DNA from: Thelonectria olida
Taxonomy: Eukaryota; Ascomycota; Sordariomycetes; Hypocreales; Nectriaceae
Assembly (NCBI GenBank): GCA_020736575.1
Contig: JAGPYM010000008.1
Coordinates: forward strand, 434,001 to 498,000
Length of the DNA: 64,000 bases
Reading direction: 5' to 3'
Under the pieces are notes generated by a model. The model was not told the origin of the DNA and made no database searches. It saw only the letters and a list, made by a program, of their open reading frames with translations. Each line of letters begins with the position of its first letter. Within the stretch, counting starts at the first letter, position 1. The position numbers and the translations under genes are program-made. This document shows positions 57,675-64,000 of the stretch, piece by piece.

Positions 57675-58810
57675 TTACGCAAACTCGTCGTCGGCCTCCT
57701 CGATGGCGTTCTTGATACGCACCAGGACGGTCGTCTTCCACTTGTCCAGCTTGCTGATCTGGTCAAACTGGAACAGGCGGTCCGAGAACTGCTCCTGCGA
57801 CTTGGCCTCGATGCTCTCCGTCAAGTCGACGAGGAGCTGGTGCTCGCGCTGGGCGCCGAACGAAGGATCGAGGTCGCGGTACTTTTCGAGGGCGCGCTGG
57901 GCCGCCACAACGTCCCCGCTCGCGAGGTGGCAGATGCCGGCCTTGAGGAGGTAGTCCTTGACGCTGTACTTCATCAGGTTGTTGTTGATGGACTGCTCAG
58001 CCACCCGTTCGTAGTTTTCGATGGCTTTGTAGTAGTCGCCCTCGAGAGCGGCGATGTCGGCGACCTTGAGCCACAGCTTGTTGGCAAGACTGATAATGTT
58101 GTCAGCTCCATCCATCTCATGTTCAGAATCGCACCAAGGACCGAAAGAATTCAACTCACGCCGTAGCATTATCACCCTCGTACCAGCCAGCAGCAGCCTC
58201 GTAGCATTCGAGCGCAGTCTTCAAGTCGCCAAGATCAACCTCGAACAGCTCACCGAGCTGCTCCTTTTGCGAGGCCGCGCGGCGGAAGTTGCCCTTTTGG
58301 CAGTAGCGGTCGATGGCGACGTTGAGGCAGCGGGCGGCCGCCTGAGGATCGTCCTTGCGGTAGGCCTTGAAGGCGTCGACCAGCGAGTTGGCGGCGTCGT
58401 CGGGCTCCTTGAGGTTCTGGGTCTGGACTTGGGCGGCCTGCTCGAAGGCTCTTCCGGCTTCGATGTCTGTTGAGCGCAAGAGAAGTGGTTAGTCGGCGGG
58501 AGGGAAAGGACGTTGTTGGGCGATCGTCTTGACGTACTCTGCTTCTGCATCTTGAAGGCATTGGCAGCCTGGGTAAAGAGGTCGGCGGCATCTTGATATT
58601 TCTCCTCACGGCCACCAAAGAAGCTGAAGCCGCTTCCCGCGCTCTTCAGCGTCGTTTGGGCCTGCAAAGGCGGGATTTGTCAGTCATTCTCGATCAAAGC
58701 GCCATAAGCAAGAAAGGCCGGATGAGGGACGCAGCCCAAGGTGGGGGAGGGGTCGTTTGAGAAGCGAGGGAACCGACCTTTTGGAGGAGAGCGCGAGGAT
58801 CTTGAGCCAT
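57675..58810 (-). CDS. SEC17: Alpha-SNAP, vesicular-fusion protein Sec17
   Basis: Predicted 292 aa, the usual length, from exons 58810-58778, 58661-58538, 58466-58160 and 58089-57675. The protein starts MAQDPRALLQKAQTTLKSAG and continues with GFSFFGGREEKYQDAADLFT, the typical alpha-SNAP N-terminus with the membrane-contacting Phe-rich loop. A right-handed array of TPR-like helices follows (for example CYEAAAGWYEGDNATALANK), and the C-terminus LVRIKNAIEEADDEF contacts and stimulates the NSF ATPase Sec18. The protein brings Sec18 to SNARE complexes for their disassembly. All introns are GT-AG and close in frame. It diverges from the Gta3-like gene across 0.5 kb. Confidence 0.96.
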
Positions 58811-59299
58811 GATTGTGCAGGGTCAGATAAAGAAATTTGAGGGTGTCGGAAAAAGCGAGGAGGGAAGCCGAGGCAGCGCGAGAGGCGACGGTATCTTAAA
58901 GGGATGGATGGTGGTGTCTTGTACCTTTAACTAGATGCTGTGTTGTTCGGGGTCGCGGGATGGCGGGCGGCTGAGCTGCCTCTGAGCCTATGACGACGAG
59001 CGTCGCCTGAGCCACCTTGCACCGACGCCAAGGGTTGTGGGGCGAGCTTGACACCCTGACAGTGGCTTAGGCGGCAGAATTCAGTGAACGGCCGCTACAG
59101 CCCCCTGTAAGGTTTAATGCAGCCCTGATGGAAGAATTCCATTCAATGTTGTCGGTCTCAACGCCATTCCCAATATCAACTTCAAGAGAAGACAACCACA
59201 GCCTCAACACGAACACGAGGAACCTCTTACAAGAATCACGACTCCTTTAATCTCCTAATCTCTCATTCACATCTTCTCCTTCGCCTCAAACATCCTACA
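58811..59299. other. Divergent promoter region, SEC17 and the Gta3-like gene
   Basis: No gene is supported. This is a shared promoter region with a C/A-rich leader before 59300. Confidence 0.6.
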
Positions 59300-59875
59300 A
59301 TGGCACTTTGCACATCCTGCCGTCTCGCCCTGCGTCGCTCCATCACACCTTCAACAACCTCCCAAACAACCATCCGACGATCCCTCTCGAGCAAATCCAC
59401 CGCCGCCGAAATCCTGTCCAAGCCGACCTGGTCCGTCCGTAGCCTCCTACCCTCGTCTCCATCCTCCGCACCCCCCGAGCGCATCACGCCTTCCCAGTTG
59501 CACCACCTCCTCCGCCTCTCTGCGCTCCCTCTGCCCAGCACCCCCGAAGCCGAAGCGTCCATGATCGCAACTCTGCAGAGCCAGCTGCAGTTCGTCCGCG
59601 CCGTTCAGCGCGTGGACACCACAGGTGTCGAGCCCCTGCGCGCGATCCGCGATGAGACGCCCGAGGCTCGCGAGGAGAACGCCGTTGGGTTGGCGGACCT
59701 TGAGGGTACGCTTGCGCGCGAGGTGCTTGTGGGACACTACCAACGGCCAAAGAGGGTGAGGGGAAAGGTCGAGTCGGAGGCGGAGAATTGGGATGCGTTG
59801 AGTACGGCGTCAAGAACGGCGGGGAGGTACTTTGTGGTGCAGAGCGGGAAGAAGCAAGCCGAGGTATCAGATTAA
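59300..59875 (+). CDS. Gta3/GatC-like subunit of mitochondrial Glu-tRNA(Gln) amidotransferase
   Basis: A single-exon frame of 191 aa. Residues 1-40 (MALCTSCRLALRRSITPSTT and on) are basic and Ser/Thr-rich, as in a mitochondrial presequence. Residues about 62-120 have the GatC-type helical pattern, with RITPSQLHHLLRLSALPLPS and LQFVRAVQRVDTTGVEPLRA, followed by IRDET. The C-terminus ends RYFVVQSGKKQ, also typical of the fungal Gta3 group. In bacteria and organelles GatC braces the GatA and GatB subunits, which turn Glu-tRNA(Gln) into Gln-tRNA(Gln). The role is inferred from the family. No signs of damage are seen. Confidence 0.86.
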   Translation: MALCTSCRLALRRSITPSTTSQTTIRRSLSSKSTAAEILSKPTWSVRSLLPSSPSSAPPERITPSQLHHLLRLSALPLPSTPEAEASMIATLQSQLQFVRAVQRVDTTGVEPLRAIRDETPEAREENAVGLADLEGTLAREVLVGHYQRPKRVRGKVESEAENWDALSTASRTAGRYFVVQSGKKQAEVSD

Positions 59876-60215
59876 GTCCATGGTTACGGACTCTGCGTTT
59901 AAGAGGAAGACATTTAAAACCATGGAGTGTATGAATGGACATTTCAGGGCCTCAGTAACACGGATTTATACCCTGTACAATACAAGCCGTGGGAAACTTG
60001 CCCGTTGTCGAAAACTCAAAATTGTAACATTCTATTAGGATGCTGCTCGCTCGTTCTCTCATGATGATGGTATATGCCGCCGTGTACGTTTTGCCAGCCT
60101 GCCGGAACACTCAATGTCTTTCCTCAAATGGGCCAGTATTCTATCCTTGTTCATGATCGTTAAAACCCCCGAGAAGTACGAAATCGCAGCCGTTGATTGC
60201 CTCTTGTTGAAATTC
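59876..60215. other. Convergent 3' region, Gta3-like gene and YPI1
   Basis: About 340 bp, probably the 3' flanks of both genes; no gene seen. Confidence 0.6.
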
Positions 60216-60767
60216 CTAAGCCTGCTTGGGTTCCCCAGACTGATCCTTGGGCCTCGGTTTCGGCACCTTTTCGTATGCGTTCGGGCTGGGCGCTCTCTTG
60301 TCCTTGCCCTTCTTGCTCTTTCGGCCTCGTCCGTGGTCGTGGCTGTGTCCGTGTGCATGTCCGCAATCTTTGCCCTTGCCGTTCGCTGGTCGTGCACCAT
60401 CAGGCTGAGAGTCGGAGTCGGAGTCGGAATCTGAGGAGTCGGATGAAGACTCGTCGCTTGATTCACCAACGGCCTTGGGTCGGTGATAAATACAGCATAC
60501 TATATTCAGTTTCGCATTAGCATCGAACAAGGTACCTGGGCTGGGGGAGAATATACCTTTGGAGCTCTTCCGTCCGAGATTCTCGTTGTCCACCACGTCT
60601 TCCGCCCACTGTACTGACCGGCCGGTGGAGGACTGGTGGGCACCGCGCAAACGAAGAATCCGAGCAGACTGTGTGCTGGGCTCGCCCTGGCGGTTCTGGG
60701 TTGCTGGCTCCGTTTGCGTCTGGGAGGGCGCGGGTGCGCTTCGCTGTTGTTGCTGGGGTTGTGCCAT
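60216..60767 (-). CDS. YPI1: Type 1 phosphatase regulator Ypi1 (inhibitor-3 family)
   Basis: Predicted 164 aa from exons 60767-60557 and 60499-60216. The family signature is complete: RILRLRGA (residues 36-43), [20 protein letters not shown] (51-70) and, directly after the intron, VCCIYHRPK. The VQW segment corresponds to the RVxF-like PP1-binding motif. Ypi1 binds the PP1 catalytic subunit Glc7 and controls its nuclear activity. The N-terminus is Gln/Pro-rich. After the signature comes a Ser/Asp run, then [20 protein letters not shown], an unusually His-rich stretch, and a basic tail. The intron (60556-60500) is GT-AG with a GCTAATG branch-like site. Longer in-frame starts upstream exist but would not resemble the family. 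Confidence 0.93.
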   Translation of the reverse strand: MAQPQQQQRSAPAPSQTQTEPATQNRQGEPSTQSARILRLRGAHQSSTGRSVQWAEDVVDNENLGRKSSKGIFSPSPGTLFDANAKLNIVCCIYHRPKAVGESSDESSSDSSDSDSDSDSQPDGARPANGKGKDCGHAHGHSHDHGRGRKSKKGKDKRAPSPNAYEKVPKPRPKDQSGEPKQA

Positions 60768-61255
60768 GACGAGTGCTTGTTCTCGAATGCGGCTCTGTGC
60801 CGGTACCCAAGGAGAGAGTATTTGATTGTGTGACAAATAATGCTGCTTCTCTTGAACCAATCTAAGCAGAGGAAGCCCGAATTTTTTCTTTTGTTTTTTC
60901 GTCGGAGAAGTGGTGTTGTTTCGGTCACGCGCGTGATGATGAAAGCGATGGAAGGCAAAGAATGTCGTCGATTGTTGGAGGGGCAGAAATTCTGGGGTTG
61001 CCCGCGCCGCCGCCGGTTGAAATGTTGACAGCCCAGGTCCCCCGGGTGAGCTGATCCCTGGAATGCGCTACAAGCGGCGACCCCGGCGCGGGAGTTGTTA
61101 GCCGATTCAAATAAAATAAATGTCTAATTCGTGAGTAGATTTGGTTTGATACAAGACTAGTCGTACAGTCTAAACGTCGTTTTGTAGGTGCCGGTAGTAT
61201 ACATTCATAATACATCACTTCCATGATTAATACATCGTCGCCCTCTTCCCAACCT
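60768..61255. other. YPI1 promoter and GEP3 3' flank
   Basis: No gene is supported in this head-to-tail spacer. Confidence 0.6.
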
Positions 61256-63523
61256 TTAAAGCTCGCCCGCTCGTCGCTCCGCCTTGACCATCTTCTTCTG
61301 CCCCTTCATACTTCTTCTCGGCCGGCTCTTCTTGTGCTTTGCGAGAACCCGAGGCTTGTTATTCAACCATCCATTGATCGGCCTCCTTGATCCCACGAAC
61401 CGGCCCTCTGGGCTATAGACATCGACCATGGGCCATTCGGGCTCGAGAACCTCCTCGACCACGTCTTCATACACCCTCTTTTCAAAAACCCTCTTCTTCT
61501 TCTCGCTCGAGTCTCTCCTGTTGTCGAAGAGAGACGCAAACGGATCAGAGCTCTTCTTCTCATCTCTGCTGGGGCTGACGAGCACGCGGCGGACTCGGCG
61601 CACAGGGTGCTTTGCATCAAGATCTCGAGCTCGCACTTGAGCGACCAACTCGACATAGCCAACCCCTTCGATCAGAATGTCGGTCGAAAGCACGGTGAAC
61701 GGTAGCCGGTCCGTCAGTAGTCCAACCGCGCTCTTCCTCGTCAACGGTCCAGCTCTTTTCTTCGTGACATCATGGTTGAGAGTAAATGTTCCTGCATGCT
61801 TCATCTTGTCGCCCACACCATCAAGCATGATACTCGGCACACCAATCGAATGCCTCGTCTGGTTCTGAAAAGCAACAGCCTTTTCTGTTTGGGTAAGATG
61901 TTCCTCCAACGGCGTAAAGTTGTAGGCCAAGATGATCATGTCGGGATCCTTGGGCGTAATGCGGATTAGGCCGCCGCCGAGAATCAATGATTTCCCCTGT
62001 TTCAGGGTTATCTGTTCCGGCACAATTCGCTTCTTCATGATCATGGATTGTCGGTGCTCCTCCTTGACGAATAAGTCTAGGTCGCTTCGAGCCAGACCCG
62101 GTAAATCGATGAGCTCGCCCTTCTTATTTCCAAAGGGGACTCGAATCGGTGAGGCCGTGGTGCCAGGGAGTGACGACACGAGAGGCATGGCGGGATAGTT
62201 CGTCGCAGGCTGTGCAGGAGGCAGCAAATCTCCAACATCCAGGTTTTCGTAAGGCTCAGCGTTGCCAGAATCTTCCGCAACCGCCCCAGCATTTTCCGCG
62301 CCGCGAGGATATATCGATATCGAGCCGTTTTTCACATCCCTGGAGTCGCCCATTCTGCCCTTGGGGAAGACAGCCTCAAACAACTGACTCTTTCCAACAT
62401 TGACCTTGCCAACCATCCAACCTGCACCGCCTCGCTTCCAAATCTCCTCTCGCAGATCCTTAGTCCACCATGATCGTCTGGCACTGACGCACTTGACATT
62501 GCCTAGACGCACCCTGCCTCCAAGACGTCCCAGCGCATCTCGCAGCTCCTCTCGGAGGTAGGGCATCATCGCATCGACCATCTCCTTCTTGGGCCCAAGG
62601 AGATCGCTTCGGGTAATGATGAAGCTGAGCTCCGTCTGACGATCATTTTGGTACTTGCCCGCTCGTGACCGTCGATTGCGGGTTCTCATAGGAATGTCAC
62701 CTAAGAGGACGTTCAGCCGTGGAATCAGCGACATGGGGAAGTCGGCAGCATCGATGACGTGGTAAATGTGGTTGTACTTGTGTGGCGATTCTTCAATGGT
62801 CTCACGCAGCGACTCGACAGTCGGATGGAACATGGGAAGCTTGGCCGTGTCGCTCGAAATGCTATAGTGCTGCAAGTTGTGGCATCGGTCGCATACGGGC
62901 TGTTTGTCCGGGATACGTGCTGCAAGTGCGCAATTAGCTATCTGCATGCCTTTCTCTTTGGGACAGAGCTTACCAGCCATGGCAGCGCCCTCCGTCTCTG
63001 GGCCTGTCATGAGCAGGTTGGGATCCAGTCCCAGTTCCTGGAGTTTGCCAGCATCCATGGACTTGAGAACTTCGTCTACAACCCCATCCTCCGTACTGGC
63101 ATCGCGCGTAGTTTCGGGAGCTGCTGGGCTAAGCCATTTCTTAACCCTTTTACTCTGTAAGTCGAAGTAACCTAGCATATGTGGATCGTTTGTCTGCGTA
63201 AAGGCACCGCAGCCAGAACAGTTTAGAGGAAGCCTCCTTTGGGGCTGCACATTTTCTGGTACGGTTTCTTCCACAGAGTCGTCCACGGGTTTCTCTAGAG
63301 AAGGGGTATGAGGTATCGTATCGCTTGTCGTCGCTTCAGTATGGTTAAGTCGTCGAGAGGAGAAAGCAATGGTTCGTGGCGGCGGAACAGCCAGAGGTCT
63401 TCTCGTCCAGCGAACAGAAGCTCCCACGGCAGGACACAGAAACAGCGGCACGCCAGCCGATACAGGAGCCTCGCCAATGCTAAGTGCCCGATTGAGCCAC
63501 CGTGCTGACAATGCCCGATGCAT
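61256..63523 (-). CDS. GEP3: Gep3-like mitochondrial circularly permuted GTPase
   Basis: Predicted 737 aa from exons 63523-62974 and 62919-61256. The N-terminal 60 residues are rich in Arg, Ala and Ser, as in a mitochondrial presequence. Two cysteine pairs (C102-x2-C105 and C193-x2-C196, the latter in CDRCHNLQHY) form the zinc-binding region of the YqeH/Gep3 family. The GTPase motifs are permuted: TRSD (G4, 286-289) and SAR (G5, about 329) come before the P-loop GKVNVGKS (G1, 354-361) and DLPG (G3, 455-458). Gep3 helps assemble the mitochondrial small ribosomal subunit in yeast. The intron (62973-62920) is 54 nt, GT-AG and stop-free in frame, so the spliced form is inferred. The ATG at 63523 was preferred to the one at 63574 because it opens the presequence. 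Confidence 0.9.
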   Translation of the reverse strand: MHRALSARWLNRALSIGEAPVSAGVPLFLCPAVGASVRWTRRPLAVPPPRTIAFSSRRLNHTEATTSDTIPHTPSLEKPVDDSVEETVPENVQPQRRLPLNCSGCGAFTQTNDPHMLGYFDLQSKRVKKWLSPAAPETTRDASTEDGVVDEVLKSMDAGKLQELGLDPNLLMTGPETEGAAMAGKLCPKEKGMQIANCALAARIPDKQPVCDRCHNLQHYSISSDTAKLPMFHPTVESLRETIEESPHKYNHIYHVIDAADFPMSLIPRLNVLLGDIPMRTRNRRSRAGKYQNDRQTELSFIITRSDLLGPKKEMVDAMMPYLREELRDALGRLGGRVRLGNVKCVSARRSWWTKDLREEIWKRGGAGWMVGKVNVGKSQLFEAVFPKGRMGDSRDVKNGSISIYPRGAENAGAVAEDSGNAEPYENLDVGDLLPPAQPATNYPAMPLVSSLPGTTASPIRVPFGNKKGELIDLPGLARSDLDLFVKEEHRQSMIMKKRIVPEQITLKQGKSLILGGGLIRITPKDPDMIILAYNFTPLEEHLTQTEKAVAFQNQTRHSIGVPSIMLDGVGDKMKHAGTFTLNHDVTKKRAGPLTRKSAVGLLTDRLPFTVLSTDILIEGVGYVELVAQVRARDLDAKHPVRRVRRVLVSPSRDEKKSSDPFASLFDNRRDSSEKKKRVFEKRVYEDVVEEVLEPEWPMVDVYSPEGRFVGSRRPINGWLNNKPRVLAKHKKSRPRRSMKGQKKMVKAERRAGEL

Positions 63524-63848
63524 TGTGGTGAATGTGCCGTGGTCAATTGAAGACTTTTTTATTTTCGTCTCCAAAGAGGAAGTTCAATGTCTCCGTCGCA
63601 AAGAATTCTCCAAAAATTTCCCACTTACATGGGCCGCGTCTAACGCACGCGACAGGGCCACTTCGCATGTGAGCGGCCCCACCCATTCTTCGGTAGCTCC
63701 CCCCAGTCCCGGGTCAACGTTCGGCCCGCCAAACAACTTTGCGACAGGGGTCTGGCGGATTTTCAGAGACGACTTTTCGACGGTAGCATATCGCGGAAGT
63801 TCCAAAGCCAGCCAGGACCGCGAGAATTGCCGGTTCATCATTCCCACG
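63524..63848. other. Divergent promoter region at the right end
   Basis: About 325 bp between GEP3 and a possible plus-strand gene start. No gene is seen within it. Confidence 0.5.
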
Positions 63849-64000
63849 ATGAGGAATCTAGGAGAGAGATTAAATCTGCTTCGCAAGGTATGTTGACAAA
63901 TTGAATTGGCCTCGGGCAATTGGCAGCGCTAACTGAACCCGTCCTTGCAGAAGGTATAGTGTCCCCGATCAACGAACGAATGCTTCCACAGCTCGGTTGT
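63849..64000 (+). CDS. Possible 5' end of a gene cut by the window
   Basis: ATG at 63849 opens a 13-codon exon (MRNLGERLNLLRK) followed by a strong intron signature: donor GTATGT at 63888, branch GCTAAC at about 63928 and an acceptor CAG at 63950. Reading on from 63950 meets a stop after two codons. A later CAG at about 63991 would continue open to the window end (LGC). The exon could therefore be the start of a basic protein, or all of this may be 5' leader with the true start at ATG 63980 or beyond. The product is unknown. Confidence 0.3.

Overview
The window is nuclear DNA from a filamentous ascomycete (Pezizomycotina). Gene content and style fit Sordariomycetes, most likely Hypocreales such as Fusarium; that placement is inference from recognised protein families, not a database match. 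The supporting features are short introns of 49-110 nt with GTAWGT donors and CTAAC/CTGAC branch sites, two intron-containing tRNAs, and typical fungal orthologues: CYC8/SSN6, RPL3, ILV6, ARG3, SEC17, SNU66, GEP3, YPI1 and a GH15-CBM20 glucoamylase. Most exon boundaries were checked by reading frame and protein continuity, and all coding models close in frame. The less certain joins are marked in their entries.

Layout. 1-9.4 kb is almost gene-free and holds a tRNA-Met, short tandem repeats, many TACGTA palindromes and a long pyrimidine-rich block. 9.5-15.8 kb carries the corepressor CYC8, ribosomal protein L3 and an unknown mitochondrial-looking protein. 17-18.4 kb is an unknown disordered protein (- strand) that diverges from a Pol iota-type translesion polymerase (20.5-22.3 kb). 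A DUF726 membrane alpha/beta-hydrolase-like protein (24.0-26.1 kb) converges on a large DENN-C1 protein (26.9-30.5 kb, - strand). 30.5-37.2 kb is a second gene-poor interval.

37.2-44.8 kb is dense: TRAPPC13 and a nine-exon KH-domain protein (both -), then ILV6 (+) and ARG3 (-) ending 166 bp apart. 46.0-48.8 kb is a TAG1-like vacuolar membrane protein, followed by a possible 78-aa gene, tRNA-Glu(CTC) and SNU66 (-). 54.7-56.9 kb is a secreted glucoamylase. 57.7-63.5 kb packs SEC17 (-), a GatC-like Gta3 protein (+), YPI1 (-) and GEP3 (-). The start of another + strand gene may be cut by the right edge.

These are mostly housekeeping genes and do not form one pathway. Themes recur: RNA splicing (SNU66, KH protein), membrane traffic (TRAPPC13, SEC17, DENN), mitochondrial translation (Gta3-like, GEP3), and amino-acid synthesis (ILV6, ARG3). 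I see no mobile element, CRISPR array, secondary-metabolite cluster or clear novel multi-gene system. The points most worth a second look are protein-level oddities: a Pol iota with an eta-like UBZ finger, a DUF726 protein without its elbow serine, a complete C1 finger inside a DENN protein, and paired dileucine motifs in the TAG1-like protein. Also notable are two frame-preserving introns (SNU66, GEP3), a GC-AG intron in the glucoamylase and the two gene-poor intervals.
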